Shown here one piece after another: positions 25,185 through 35,201 of a DNA stretch of 64,000 nt (positions within the stretch are counted from its first letter, which is position 1; every line of letters starts with the position of its first letter). The notes under the pieces were generated by a model, which searched no databases, was not told the origin of the DNA, and worked only from the letters and a program-made list of their open reading frames with translations. Made by a program: the position numbers and the translations under genes. The DNA comes from Glaciecola sp. GTDB lineage: Bacteria > Pseudomonadota > Gammaproteobacteria > Enterobacterales > Alteromonadaceae. The stretch lies in assembly GCA_029246415.1 (NCBI GenBank), contig JAQWNF010000009.1, forward strand, positions 124,001 to 188,000, written 5' to 3'.

Positions 25185-26690
25185 ATGCACATTGAAGTTG
25201 AAAAAACCTTACCTAGTTTATCACAAAAACTATTTCGCGCGGATCAAGTTCGCAATCATGAAGCTAAAGCGGCCGAGCAAAGTTTTTGTTCTCTTTATGG
25301 CTTAATGCAACGTGCTGGAAAAGCACTCTATGCGCATGCACTGACGTTAGCGCCCAGCGCAGAGCATTTCTTAATATTAGTAGGTAATGGTAATAACGCA
25401 GGAGATGGCTATATCTGTGGCTTGTTAGCATTACAAGCAGGCAAACATGTTACTTTGTGTGCGGTGGCACCAGAGCGTGCCTTATCCGGTGATGCCCAGC
25501 AAGCACAAGCTGCATTCATTGCAGCCGGTGGTGAAGTGGAAGAGTTTACGGCAAACCAATTAAAGCGAAATGACATTGTTATTGATGCATTGTTAGGCAC
25601 CGGAATTAAAGGGGCATTGCGAGCAGAATTTGCTGCCATCATTGATGCGGTAAATAATGCGGAGTTACCGGTGTTAAGTGTCGACGTGCCTTCGGGGATC
25701 AATGCTGATACCGGCGTCAGTTTAGGTCGATGTATTCAAGCTGATATGACGGTGACCTTTGTTGGTATTAAACAAGGACTTGTGACCGCAACGGGTAAGC
25801 AAGCCTCTGGTAAGTTAGTGTTCGAAGATCTTGAAATTGGCTTGGCGTTTTCTGAATTATGTCCAACCAATACTCAACTATTACAGTTAAATCGTTTTAC
25901 GGGCTTGGCGCCGCGCCAGGTCAACAGTCATAAGGGCCGTTTTGGTAGATTGTTATGTGTGGGCGGTAATGCGGGGATGTCTGGTGCGATTCGTCTAGCC
26001 GGTGAAGCTGCATTACGTTCAGGTACAGGCTTAGTTAAAGTGTATGCACATACCGAGTCACGCATTCAGATTTGTGCTGGACGTCCTGAGTTAATGGTAA
26101 TTTGTGATGGGTTACAAGAAGCATTAGATTGGGCTAATTGTGTTGTTATCGGCCCTGGATTAGGCCAAGATCAATGGGCATTAGATACCTTTGCAATGGT
26201 GATCCAACATTGCCATAAACACGATGTGCCGATTGTTATTGATGCTGATGCGCTGAATTTATTACCCAAACATGCAATGGCTTTTACCTCTGACCAATGT
26301 GTCATTACACCGCACAGTGGAGAAGCCGGGCGTTTGTTAGAATCAACTATCGAAGAAGTCGAATCAAACCGTTTTGTGTCCGCGCGCTTGCTCGCGCAAA
26401 AATATAATGCGACCTGCATTTTAAAAGGGGCAGGAACTATTATCGATGATGCGACTCAAACATGGGTGTGCGAGCATGGTAATCCAGGTATGGCGACAGC
26501 GGGCATGGGCGATGTATTGAGTGGTATTGTCGGTGCGATGTTTGCTCAAAGAATGAACAAAACTGATGCTGCGAAGTATTCAGTTTGTATCCATGGTCAC
26601 GCCGCTGATATAATCGCGGCAGAATATGGTGAACGTGGTATGTTGGCAAGTGACTTGTTTCCTCAACTGAGGCGTTTAATTAATCAATAA
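25185..26690 (+). CDS. nnr: Bifunctional NAD(P)H-hydrate repair enzyme
   Basis: This 501-residue protein repairs hydrated NAD(P)H. The N-terminal YjeF epimerase (about 15-220; GNGNNAGDGYICG, DALLGTGIKG, SVDVPSGINADTG) interconverts S and R hydrates. The C-terminal ADP-dependent dehydratase of the ribokinase-like fold (about 235-495; GNAGMSGAIRLAGEAALRSG, VIGPGLGQD, NPGMATAGMGDVLSG) restores NAD(P)H. The start at 25185 fits the family length; an earlier in-frame start lies inside queG. It begins a conserved run nnr-tsaE-amiB-mutL-miaA-hfq-hflX, with a 20-base gap to tsaE. Its ATG is only 4 bases from the divergent queG ATG. Confidence 0.97.
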   Translation: MHIEVEKTLPSLSQKLFRADQVRNHEAKAAEQSFCSLYGLMQRAGKALYAHALTLAPSAEHFLILVGNGNNAGDGYICGLLALQAGKHVTLCAVAPERALSGDAQQAQAAFIAAGGEVEEFTANQLKRNDIVIDALLGTGIKGALRAEFAAIIDAVNNAELPVLSVDVPSGINADTGVSLGRCIQADMTVTFVGIKQGLVTATGKQASGKLVFEDLEIGLAFSELCPTNTQLLQLNRFTGLAPRQVNSHKGRFGRLLCVGGNAGMSGAIRLAGEAALRSGTGLVKVYAHTESRIQICAGRPELMVICDGLQEALDWANCVVIGPGLGQDQWALDTFAMVIQHCHKHDVPIVIDADALNLLPKHAMAFTSDQCVITPHSGEAGRLLESTIEEVESNRFVSARLLAQKYNATCILKGAGTIIDDATQTWVCEHGNPGMATAGMGDVLSGIVGAMFAQRMNKTDAAKYSVCIHGHAADIIAAEYGERGMLASDLFPQLRRLINQ

Positions 26691-26710
26691 ATGGAAAAGA
26701 TCCCCACACA

Positions 26711-27196
26711 ATGCGTATTGAATTTAAGCTTGAAAATGAAGATGCCACTGCACAACTAGCACAGCGAATTGCCGCTGCCTTAGTCGATACTTCATTGCAA
26801 GAACAAGGAATATGTATTTATCTGGAAGGGGATTTAGGTGCAGGTAAAACCACGTTTAGTCGCTATTTATTACAAGCAATGGGCCATTCAGGTTCAGTTA
26901 AAAGTCCTACGTATACACTTGTCGAACCATACGAAATCGGTCCACGACAAGTGTTTCATTTTGATTTATATCGATTAGGGGATCCCTTAGAATTAGAGTA
27001 CATGGGAATTCGCGATTATTTTGTCGGAAATAACCTATGCTTAATTGAATGGCCTAACAAAGGCGAAGGTTGTCTGCCTTCTGCCGATGTACACATCAAT
27101 CTTAGTTCGTTAGCTATGCAATATGACCAGCGAGTTATGGAATGTGTAGCGCTGAGTGAGATTGGGCAGCAGATCCTGAAAAAGGTGCAAGGGTAA
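26711..27196 (+). CDS. tsaE: tRNA threonylcarbamoyladenosine biosynthesis ATPase TsaE
   Basis: This 161-residue P-loop ATPase works with TsaB and TsaD to make t6A37 in ANN-decoding tRNAs. Walker A GDLGAGKTTFSR lies near residue 40, with SPTYTLVEPY, HFDLYRLGDPLELE and LIEWPNKGE following. The length is typical. Its stop codon (27194-27196) abuts the amiB ATG (27197), indicating translational coupling inside the cluster. Confidence 0.97.
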   Translation: MRIEFKLENEDATAQLAQRIAAALVDTSLQEQGICIYLEGDLGAGKTTFSRYLLQAMGHSGSVKSPTYTLVEPYEIGPRQVFHFDLYRLGDPLELEYMGIRDYFVGNNLCLIEWPNKGEGCLPSADVHINLSSLAMQYDQRVMECVALSEIGQQILKKVQG

Positions 27197-28534
27197 ATGT
27201 TAAAGACTCCAGCGTTAATGAAATCATTATTACTGAGCTTTTTTGTTCTTTTTGCAGCGTTCATTGCTGCAGATGTGGTGGCGGCAGGCACGACAATCAA
27301 ACGGGTGCAGGTATCTAATCCTGACTCTGGCGCCCAAGCCATGATCAAACTATCTAAAGCTGCGAAGATCAGCCATTTTACCTTAAAAAATCCTAATCGA
27401 GTGGTGATTGATATCCGTGATGCCAAAGGCACTGCGGATTATCGAGCCAAATCAGTCGATGAGTTAATCCAGCGTGTGCGTAATTCCAAACCGAAAACAA
27501 CTAACGATACGCGATTTGTGTTTGAGGTGGCTGAGCTACTCGATTATGAAGTGACCATGGTCACGCAAAAAGACGGTCCGTACTTATTAGTGAAGTTCGA
27601 CGACCCACAGCCTCAGTCTTTGACTATGATCACTGGGCGTCAATCTGAACGCGATGACGACATTATTATTGCCCTTGATGCCGGTCATGGTGGACGTGAT
27701 CCTGGTTCAGTAGGCCCTAAAGGCACATACGAAAAACATATTACTTTGGCGATTGCTAAGAAATTACAAACTCGTATTAATGCTGAAAAAGGTATGCGAG
27801 CTGTGCTAACCCGTGAAGGCGATTATTATATTTCTCCGTCACAGCGTCCCTTGATGGCGCGTGAGAAAAAAGCAGATTTACTTATTTCGATTCATGCCGA
27901 CGCGTTTCATACACCGCAACCACGTGGCGCCTCGGTCTGGACCATCAATGAGCGTCGCTCTAATACCGAGTTTGCTCGCTTGTTAGAAAACAAATCCCGT
28001 CAATCAGAGCTTCTCAGTGGTGCAAGTACTGTTATTGCTGAAAGTGACGATGATTTAGGCTTTGTGCGCACGATTTTAGATATGACCAAAGAAGGAGCAC
28101 GTAAGAGTAGTTATGAGGCTAGTGACTATATTATTAAAGAGTTGAAGAAAGTCACTAAAATGCATAAAAAAGAACGTCAGTATGCATCATTAGCGGTGTT
28201 AACTGCCCAAGATATCCCTTCTATTTTGGTCGAAGTAGGGTTTATATCGAATCCGACCGAAGAAAAAAATCTCAATTGGTCTAAGTATCGTCAACGTCTA
28301 GCTGATGCCATTTTTGTTGGGGTAGAAAAATATTTTAAAATTTATCCACCTAACGGTACGTTATGGTCGCGCCTCGATCAAAAAACAGATATTCAGCATG
28401 TTGTTAAATCTGGCGAGTCGCTGTTTAAAATTGCGCGCCGCTATGATACCAGTATAGAGCAAATCAAACGGGTAAATAAGTTAACCAAAAACTCACTTAA
28501 GGTGAATCAAAAACTTGTCATTCCACGGGGTTAA
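27197..28534 (+). CDS. amiB: N-acetylmuramoyl-L-alanine amidase AmiB
   Basis: This 445-residue periplasmic cell-separation amidase cuts peptide stems from septal peptidoglycan. It has a signal peptide (about 1-30, ending VVAAG), an AMIN septal-targeting domain (about 33-130), an Amidase_3 catalytic domain (about 150-375; [40 protein letters not shown] with the zinc His/Glu residues) and one C-terminal LysM (about 400-443; [16 protein letters not shown]). In relatives EnvC/NlpD-type factors activate it by displacing an inhibitory helix. It is coupled to tsaE (0-base gap) and followed 5 bases later by mutL. Confidence 0.96.
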   Translation: MLKTPALMKSLLLSFFVLFAAFIAADVVAAGTTIKRVQVSNPDSGAQAMIKLSKAAKISHFTLKNPNRVVIDIRDAKGTADYRAKSVDELIQRVRNSKPKTTNDTRFVFEVAELLDYEVTMVTQKDGPYLLVKFDDPQPQSLTMITGRQSERDDDIIIALDAGHGGRDPGSVGPKGTYEKHITLAIAKKLQTRINAEKGMRAVLTREGDYYISPSQRPLMAREKKADLLISIHADAFHTPQPRGASVWTINERRSNTEFARLLENKSRQSELLSGASTVIAESDDDLGFVRTILDMTKEGARKSSYEASDYIIKELKKVTKMHKKERQYASLAVLTAQDIPSILVEVGFISNPTEEKNLNWSKYRQRLADAIFVGVEKYFKIYPPNGTLWSRLDQKTDIQHVVKSGESLFKIARRYDTSIEQIKRVNKLTKNSLKVNQKLVIPRG

Positions 28535-28539
28535 CGACG

Positions 28540-30336
28540 TTGAGTATTCAAATATTATCAGCGCAACTTGCTAACCAAATTGCCGCTGGTGAAGTAGTTG
28601 AGCGACCTGCATCTATTGTCAAAGAGTTGGTCGAAAACAGCATAGATGCTGGTGCCACTAAAATTGATATTAGTATCGAACAAGGCGGTCAAAAACGCAT
28701 TACGATCACCGATAATGGTAGTGGGATAGTGCAAGACGAATTAGCCTTGGCATTATCTCGACACGCAACAAGCAAAATCACCTCAATTGAAGATCTGGCA
28801 CAAATTGCGAGTCTCGGGTTTCGAGGTGAAGCATTAGCGAGTATTAGTTCTGTCGCACGTCTGACACTGACTTCAAAGCCTGCCGCTCAGTCAGAAGCAT
28901 GGCAAGTGCATTGTGAAGGCCGTGATATGGATGTGATTATGAATCCTGCGGCACATCCTGACGGAAGCACGGTTGACGTGGTCGATTTATTTTTTAATAC
29001 ACCTGCTAGGCGTAAATTTCTAAAAACCCATAAAACTGAATTTTCACATATTGATGAGTTAATTAAGCGCATGGCCTTGTCACATCATGAAGTGGCATTC
29101 AAATTAACTCACAATGGTAAAACCATTCGTCAATTACCTGTGCAAACTATCGAAAAACGCATCGACGCAATCTGTGGCAAAGGCTTTATTGCTGATTGTG
29201 TTGCGGTGGAGCGAGAGTATCAAGGAATAAAAGTCTGCGCATGGTTGACTAAACCTATGGTACATCGCACTCAAAATGACGCGCAATACACTTTTGTGAA
29301 TGGCCGCATGATGCGAGATAAGCTAATCAATCACGCAGTCAGACAAGCCTATGAAGGATTAATAGACAGTCAATATTATCCTGGCTATGTATTATTTATC
29401 GACGTGCCTTTTACTGATGTTGATGTCAATGTGCATCCTGCCAAACACGAAGTACGCTTTGTGAATAGTCGTGTGGTGCATGATTTTTTATATCAATCTT
29501 TGGTCGATGTGCTCAATCGCTCCTTTACCGATAACCCGGTGGTTAATTATGATGAACTGACCGTTGAACATGATTATATTCAACCCTTAGCACGGCATAC
29601 TGAAACTGCATCCCAATCCTATTCTACGCCCCAGTCTTCTTCTGGATCTACTCGTGCAAACATCGCTAGTGCAAGCACATATCACACACCGCGAGGTCAG
29701 GGGGCTGGTGTCGCAAAGCAGGCAATCGCCAATTACGAATCGTTAATCCAGCCGCTAAGTGTACAAGGCAGTGCCAATCAAGTATCTGAGCAAGCTGGCA
29801 CTATGCAGACACAGGTCTTAGTGCTCGCGCATCCGCACAACGATTATGATCTGTTAATTCAAACTGATACTTTACTACTATGCGATTCACAATGTATCGT
29901 TGCAAAATACTTACATCAGCAAATGAATGCTTCTGAAACACAGCAGCCTTTGCTGTTGCCCATTGCCAGTACGGTACAAGTTTCTGCGGAGGATCACGCT
30001 GAGTTAATTACGCAATTTACGCAATCTCAATTATTAGTAGAGCATCATATTGCGGGTAATCACGCGCAGAAATGGTTGTTAAAAAAGGTACCGAGTTTGT
30101 TGCGTTCTCTTCCTTGGAGCAGGTTGTTTGTAGATATGTTAGAGGCTGCGCCCTTCAATACTCAAGATGTGTTTGAGCAACTCACATTGAGCTTATCTAA
30201 TATCGATTCACAGTACCCTTCTGTTCGCGCATTAGCTGTGCACTGGTTTATTGGTTTAACTAGTCAACAACAGCGGCATATCGTTGCTGAGCATACTCAA
30301 CCAGCACAGTTACAACTGTGCATCAAGGATAGCTAA
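28540..30336 (+). CDS. mutL: DNA mismatch repair protein MutL
   Basis: This 598-residue GHKL ATPase couples MutS to MutH/UvrD in mismatch repair. The ATPase motifs are complete: [34 protein letters not shown] and [11 protein letters not shown] variable Ser/Thr/Gln-rich linker covers about 335-410, and the C-terminal dimerisation domain lacks the metal-binding endonuclease motif, which suggests a methyl-directed system with MutH elsewhere. Translation starts at TTG 28540, the only start that places the conserved [17 protein letters not shown] at the N-terminus. It is coupled to miaA (stop at 30334-30336, ATG at 30337). Confidence 0.97.
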   Translation: MSIQILSAQLANQIAAGEVVERPASIVKELVENSIDAGATKIDISIEQGGQKRITITDNGSGIVQDELALALSRHATSKITSIEDLAQIASLGFRGEALASISSVARLTLTSKPAAQSEAWQVHCEGRDMDVIMNPAAHPDGSTVDVVDLFFNTPARRKFLKTHKTEFSHIDELIKRMALSHHEVAFKLTHNGKTIRQLPVQTIEKRIDAICGKGFIADCVAVEREYQGIKVCAWLTKPMVHRTQNDAQYTFVNGRMMRDKLINHAVRQAYEGLIDSQYYPGYVLFIDVPFTDVDVNVHPAKHEVRFVNSRVVHDFLYQSLVDVLNRSFTDNPVVNYDELTVEHDYIQPLARHTETASQSYSTPQSSSGSTRANIASASTYHTPRGQGAGVAKQAIANYESLIQPLSVQGSANQVSEQAGTMQTQVLVLAHPHNDYDLLIQTDTLLLCDSQCIVAKYLHQQMNASETQQPLLLPIASTVQVSAEDHAELITQFTQSQLLVEHHIAGNHAQKWLLKKVPSLLRSLPWSRLFVDMLEAAPFNTQDVFEQLTLSLSNIDSQYPSVRALAVHWFIGLTSQQQRHIVAEHTQPAQLQLCIKDS

Positions 30337-31278
30337 ATGTATCAAGTTGCAAGTACCGAGGACTTAGCACAAGTCGTGTTTATTATGGGGCCTACCGCTT
30401 CGGGTAAAACGTCATTAGCGCTTGAGCTAGCTAAACATGTGGACTGTGAAATTATCAGTGTAGATTCGGCGCTGATCTACCAATCTATGGATATAGGTAC
30501 GGCAAAACCGACAAGCGAAGAACTGGCGCAAGTACCGCATCATTTAATTGATATTATAGACCCCGCTATGTCGTATTCCGTATCGCAGTTTCGTACTGAC
30601 GCTGAGCGTTTGATTGCTGACATATTGTCTCGCAACAAGATCCCGGTATTAGTAGGTGGCACTATGATGTATTACAACGCATTGGTTAAAGGGTTATCTA
30701 CTTTACCTGCGAGTAATGCATGTGTGCGTGCAGAAATCGAAGAGCAAGGGATGGAAAAGGGCTGGTCACATATGCACGCTCAGTTAGCGTTGGTCGATCC
30801 TGTATGTGCTGCGCGAATTCATCCTAATGATCCGCAGCGCATAACACGTGCCCTAGAAGTGTTTCAATTGAGTGGCAGACCGTTATCGGAGTTACAACAA
30901 GAGTCTAGTGGCCCGATACCCTACCGAGTAGCTCAATTTGCAATTGCTCCGGAGGAGCGCAGTGTGTTGCATGAACGAATCGCGATGCGATTTGAACAAA
31001 TGATAGCGCAAGGTTTTGAGAGTGAAGTACAAGAATTGAAAGATCGAGGCGATTTATTCGAAGATTTACCCGCTATCCGCTGCGTGGGATATCGGCAAAT
31101 GTGGCAATATTTATCTGGTCAGCTGAGTCATGCTGAGATGGTCGAACGTGGGGTTATCGCCACTAGACAACTAGCAAAGCGGCAGATTACCTGGCTTCGA
31201 GGCTGGGATGATGTTATTTGGTTAGATACGTTTGCTACCGATAACGTATATCATATACTAAAGTTGCTTAATAAATAA
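30337..31278 (+). CDS. miaA: tRNA dimethylallyltransferase MiaA
   Basis: This 313-residue enzyme transfers a dimethylallyl group to A37 of tRNAs reading UNN codons. Walker [13 protein letters not shown] and the conserved [17 protein letters not shown] follow each other near the N-terminus, then [21 protein letters not shown] and [12 protein letters not shown]. The ATG abuts the mutL stop. hfq follows after 91 bases, the same order as in Escherichia coli. Confidence 0.97.
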   Translation: MYQVASTEDLAQVVFIMGPTASGKTSLALELAKHVDCEIISVDSALIYQSMDIGTAKPTSEELAQVPHHLIDIIDPAMSYSVSQFRTDAERLIADILSRNKIPVLVGGTMMYYNALVKGLSTLPASNACVRAEIEEQGMEKGWSHMHAQLALVDPVCAARIHPNDPQRITRALEVFQLSGRPLSELQQESSGPIPYRVAQFAIAPEERSVLHERIAMRFEQMIAQGFESEVQELKDRGDLFEDLPAIRCVGYRQMWQYLSGQLSHAEMVERGVIATRQLAKRQITWLRGWDDVIWLDTFATDNVYHILKLLNK

Positions 31279-31333
31279 TCACTGATTACTCTATACAGTT
31301 TGCACTTATTTGTGTATTCTAAAACGGCTATAA

Positions 31334-31612
<279 letters not shown>

Positions 31613-31647
31613 ATCCATTTAAGTGACTCATTTGAAGATAGTTTCAC

Positions 31648-32955
31648 TTGTTTGACCGTTACGCAGCTGGTGAACTGGCGATCCTAGTTCATGTCGACTT
31701 TGCGGACGACTCAACCAAAGAAGATATACACGAATTACAGATGTTGGTCTCGTCTGCTGGAGTAACAGCAGCTGAGGTCATCACTGGTTCTCGTGCAGCC
31801 CCACATCCTAAATACTTTGTTGGTTCTGGTAAAGCAGAAGAAATTGCAGCAGCCGTAAAAGCCTTCGAAGCTAATGTGATTATTTTTAATCATGCGCTTT
31901 CTCCTTCACAAGAACGTAATCTAGAAGCATTGTGCGAATGTCGAGTTATCGATCGCACTGGCCTGATTTTAGATATCTTTGCCCAACGAGCGCGTACCCA
32001 TGAAGGTAAACTGCAGGTTGAACTCGCTCAATTGCGACATATCGCAACACGATTAATTCGCGGTTGGACACACTTAGAGCGCCAAAAAGGCGGAATAGGC
32101 TTACGCGGACCGGGCGAGACGCAACTAGAAAGTGACCGCCGGTTGTTGCGCGCGCGGATTAAGACCATTTTGAAACGTCTTGAAAAAGTGCAAAAACAAC
32201 GTGAACAAGGTCGCCGAGCGCGCAAGCGTAATGAGATCCCGACTTTATCGTTAGTTGGCTATACAAATGCAGGTAAATCGACGTTATTCAATACGATTAC
32301 TGATGCAAATGTATATGCAGCCGATCAGTTGTTTGCCACGTTAGATCCCACACTTAGAAAAATCCAATTAGCAGATGTTGGTACAGCCATTTTAGCCGAC
32401 ACAGTAGGTTTCATTCGACATTTACCTCATGATTTAGTCGCCGCATTTAAAGCGACGCTACAAGAAACCCAAGAGGCGGATTTATTGCTTCATGTGGTGG
32501 ATTATGCGGATGACCAATACAGTGAAAATATGGGACAGGTCAACGATGTCTTAACTGAGATCGATGCCGATGAGATCCCGCAATTAATTATTTGTAACAA
32601 AATAGATCGTTTAGAAGGTATTACACCTCGCATCGACTATGATGAAGAAGGACGACCACTGCGTGTGTGGGTTTCTGCACAGCAAGGTTTAGGGGTTGAT
32701 TTATTACAAAAAGCCCTTACTGAATGTTTAGCACAGACGATGAAAATACAAACCTTGAATATCCCGCCGAGTGACGGCAGAATAAGAGGGGTATTGTATG
32801 ACCATAACTGTATTACAAATGAGCATTACGACGATCAAGGTAACTGGATTGTGTCCATACGCTTACCTTTGACCGTATGGAATCAGCTTGATAAACGTTA
32901 TGACGGCGCGTTTTCGCAATGCGATGTGCCAAATATTGAAGAAAATAACAGATAA
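31648..32955 (+). CDS. hflX: Ribosome-associated GTPase HflX
   Basis: This 435-residue GTPase splits stalled or stressed ribosomes. The N-terminal HflX domain (RYAAGELAILVHVDF, GSRAAPHPKYFVGSGKAEE) is followed by a coiled linker (KTILKRLEKVQKQREQ) and a G domain: GYTNAGKSTLFN, DTVGFIRHLPHDLVAAF and NKID. The start is TTG at 31648, the only start giving the conserved MFDRYxAGE N-terminus. A possible weak stem pairs AAGTGA (31621) with TCACTT around the TTG. It is part of the hfq-hflX-hflK-hflC order. Confidence 0.96.
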   Translation: MFDRYAAGELAILVHVDFADDSTKEDIHELQMLVSSAGVTAAEVITGSRAAPHPKYFVGSGKAEEIAAAVKAFEANVIIFNHALSPSQERNLEALCECRVIDRTGLILDIFAQRARTHEGKLQVELAQLRHIATRLIRGWTHLERQKGGIGLRGPGETQLESDRRLLRARIKTILKRLEKVQKQREQGRRARKRNEIPTLSLVGYTNAGKSTLFNTITDANVYAADQLFATLDPTLRKIQLADVGTAILADTVGFIRHLPHDLVAAFKATLQETQEADLLLHVVDYADDQYSENMGQVNDVLTEIDADEIPQLIICNKIDRLEGITPRIDYDEEGRPLRVWVSAQQGLGVDLLQKALTECLAQTMKIQTLNIPPSDGRIRGVLYDHNCITNEHYDDQGNWIVSIRLPLTVWNQLDKRYDGAFSQCDVPNIEENNR

Positions 32956-33019
32956 AAAAGACTTTTTGCGCTTTTATATCGTATAGATAATGAATTTATA
33001 AATTGAACGGAGTGTAAAC

Positions 33020-34195
33020 ATGGCTTGGAATGAGCCCGGTGGTAATAATAACGACCCGTGGAAAAACAAAGGTGGCCGTGATCAAGGTCCCCCTGATTTA
33101 GATGATGTATTCAAAAATTTATTCGGTAAATTTTCTAAATCTGGTGGTGGCAATGGTGGCAGTAATGGCAGTTCATCTTCTAATTTAGGTGGGATCGGCT
33201 TATCACTCATTATCGGTATTATGGTAATTGTGTGGGTAATCAGCGGTTTCTATACTATCCGTGAAGCTGAGCGTGGTGTAGTTTTGCGTTTTGGTGAGTT
33301 TAACAAGCTTGTCGAACCGGGTTTACAATGGAAACCTACGTTTATTGACCAAGTCACTCCAATTGATGTGCAGTCTATTCGCGATCAATCTTCTGCTGGC
33401 TCGATGCTAACACAAGACGAAAACGTAGTACGCGTACAAATGGAAATGCAATATCGAGTGGTTGACCCTAAGAAATTTATTTTCTCGGTAGTCAACCCTG
33501 AGCAAAGTTTATCGCAAGCGTTAGATAGTGCTATCCGCTATGTTGTTGGCCATTCACGAATGGATGATGTACTAACATCTGGCCGTGAAGTTGCACGTCA
33601 GCAAGTGTGGGAAGAACTACAACAAATTATTGAACCATACGATATGGGGGTTTCCATTATCGATATGAACTTCAAGGACGCACGTCCACCAGAAGAAGTA
33701 AAAGACGCGTTTGATGATGCTATTGCAGCGCAAGAAGATGAAATTCGTTTCATTCGTGAAGCAGAAGCCTATGCACGAGAAATTGAACCGCGTGCACGTG
33801 GACAAGTTAACCGTATGAACGAAGAGTCGACAGCTTACAAGCAACGAGTCACACTTGAAGCACAAGGTGAAGTAGCACGCTTTGAAGAGTTATTGCCACA
33901 ATATGAAAGTGCGCCTGAAGTAACCCGTCAACGTATCTACTTAGAAACGATGGAAGAGTTATTCAGCAATACTAGTAAAATTATGGTTGATAACGAAAAT
34001 GGTGGCGGCAGCATGATGTATTTACCATTAGATAAAATAATGGAACGCCAAAATACTAATTCGAATATGTCGTTGCCTACGAATGCAACGCAGAACGCAC
34101 TAGACGGCTTAAGAAATGCAGCCACACCAGATGCCAACGGTAATTCTCGACCAACTAGTAATATCCGTAGCTCAAACTCAAGAACAGGGAGATAA
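33020..34195 (+). CDS. hflK: FtsH modulator HflK
   Basis: This 391-residue SPFH/band-7 inner-membrane protein forms with HflC a cage around FtsH and limits its proteolysis of membrane proteins. The N-terminus is Gly/Asn-rich (MAWNEPGGNNNDPW), one membrane helix lies at about residues 57-78, and the SPFH domain follows (ERGVVLRFGEF, GLQWKPTFIDQVTPI). A long Glu/Arg-rich helix spans about 230-300. The C-terminus is polar and low-complexity. AACGGAGTG precedes the ATG. The stop is directly followed by hflC. Confidence 0.96.
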   Translation: MAWNEPGGNNNDPWKNKGGRDQGPPDLDDVFKNLFGKFSKSGGGNGGSNGSSSSNLGGIGLSLIIGIMVIVWVISGFYTIREAERGVVLRFGEFNKLVEPGLQWKPTFIDQVTPIDVQSIRDQSSAGSMLTQDENVVRVQMEMQYRVVDPKKFIFSVVNPEQSLSQALDSAIRYVVGHSRMDDVLTSGREVARQQVWEELQQIIEPYDMGVSIIDMNFKDARPPEEVKDAFDDAIAAQEDEIRFIREAEAYAREIEPRARGQVNRMNEESTAYKQRVTLEAQGEVARFEELLPQYESAPEVTRQRIYLETMEELFSNTSKIMVDNENGGGSMMYLPLDKIMERQNTNSNMSLPTNATQNALDGLRNAATPDANGNSRPTSNIRSSNSRTGR

Positions 34196-34198
34196 GTG

Positions 34199-35086
34199 AT
34201 GAAAAATATAATTGTAGCTATTCTCGTTATTCTTGGTGTTCTAGCCTCGGGTTCATTGTTTGTAGTTAAAGAAGGTACTCGTGCGATTGTTATCCAATTT
34301 GGTAAAGTCCAAAAAGATAGCGGTACAGATATCACTAAAGTGTTTGCTCCTGGCTTGTACTTTAAAGTGCCTTTTATTGATACCGTTCGTCATTTGGACG
34401 CACGTGTGCAAACATTAGATGATGCGCCTGATCGTTTTGTGACTTCTGAGAAAAAAGATTTAATTGTTGATTCTTATGTTAAATGGCGCATTGATGATTT
34501 TGAACGTTATTACCTTTCTACTGGTGGTAACCGTTTACAAGCTGAAGCGTTATTGAAGCAGAAAGTTAACAACGGCCTACGTTCTGAGTTTGGTACTCGT
34601 ACCATCCCTCAAATAGTGTCTGGCGAGCGTTCAGAGTTAATGAACGAAGCGATGGAACAAGCTTCAGAAAGTTCGGATGAGCTTGGTATTGAGATTGTTG
34701 ATGTGCGTGTTAAACAAATTAACTTGCCATTAGAAGTCTCTAACTCAATCTTTCAACGCATGCGTGCGGAGCGTGCTGCAGTCGCTCGTGAACACCGTTC
34801 AGAAGGTCAAGAACAAGCTGATATTATTCGCGCAGAAATTGATGCACGCGTAACCATTATGCTTGCTGATGCTGAGCGTAAAGCACGTCAGATGCGTGGT
34901 CAAGGTGACGCGGAAGCGGCATCTATTTATGCAAATACTTACTCAAAAAATCCTGAGTTTTACAGCTTTTTACGCTCTATGGATGCATACCGTAGCAGCT
35001 TTAACTCTAAACAGGATGTATTGATTGTTGACCCAAGTTCTGATTTCTTTAATTACTTGAACAATCAAAACGGGATTAGAAAATAA
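34199..35086 (+). CDS. hflC: FtsH modulator HflC
   Basis: This 295-residue partner of HflK has an N-terminal membrane helix (about 4-22), the SPFH domain (FVVKEGTRAIVIQFGKVQK, PGLYFKVPFIDTV, VDSYVKWRI) and a helical C-terminal half (RAERAAVAREHRSEG, RQMRGQGDAEAA). A GTG codon immediately ahead (34196) could also start translation, giving one more residue; ATG 34199 was chosen for fit to relatives. The gene closes the conserved cluster and a strong hairpin follows. Confidence 0.96.
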   Translation: MKNIIVAILVILGVLASGSLFVVKEGTRAIVIQFGKVQKDSGTDITKVFAPGLYFKVPFIDTVRHLDARVQTLDDAPDRFVTSEKKDLIVDSYVKWRIDDFERYYLSTGGNRLQAEALLKQKVNNGLRSEFGTRTIPQIVSGERSELMNEAMEQASESSDELGIEIVDVRVKQINLPLEVSNSIFQRMRAERAAVAREHRSEGQEQADIIRAEIDARVTIMLADAERKARQMRGQGDAEAASIYANTYSKNPEFYSFLRSMDAYRSSFNSKQDVLIVDPSSDFFNYLNNQNGIRK

Positions 35087-35124
35087 GAGATAATTTTCTA
35101 TAAGAATCTCAGCAACACCTTAAC

Positions 35125-35166
35125 CAAACCCCTTTAATGAGTGATTATTAAAGGGGTTTGTGCTAT
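35125..35166 (+). terminator. Hairpin after hflC
   Basis: A perfect 14-bp stem CAAACCCCTTTAAT / ATTAAAGGGGTTTG (35125-35138 with 35147-35160, 8-base loop) lies 38 bases after the hflC stop. The U-tract after it is weak, so it may be a terminator or an mRNA-stabilising hairpin. Confidence 0.65.
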
Positions 35167-35201
35167 GTTTAGTGTAAAATAATAAGAGGAATAAAAGCAT
35201 C

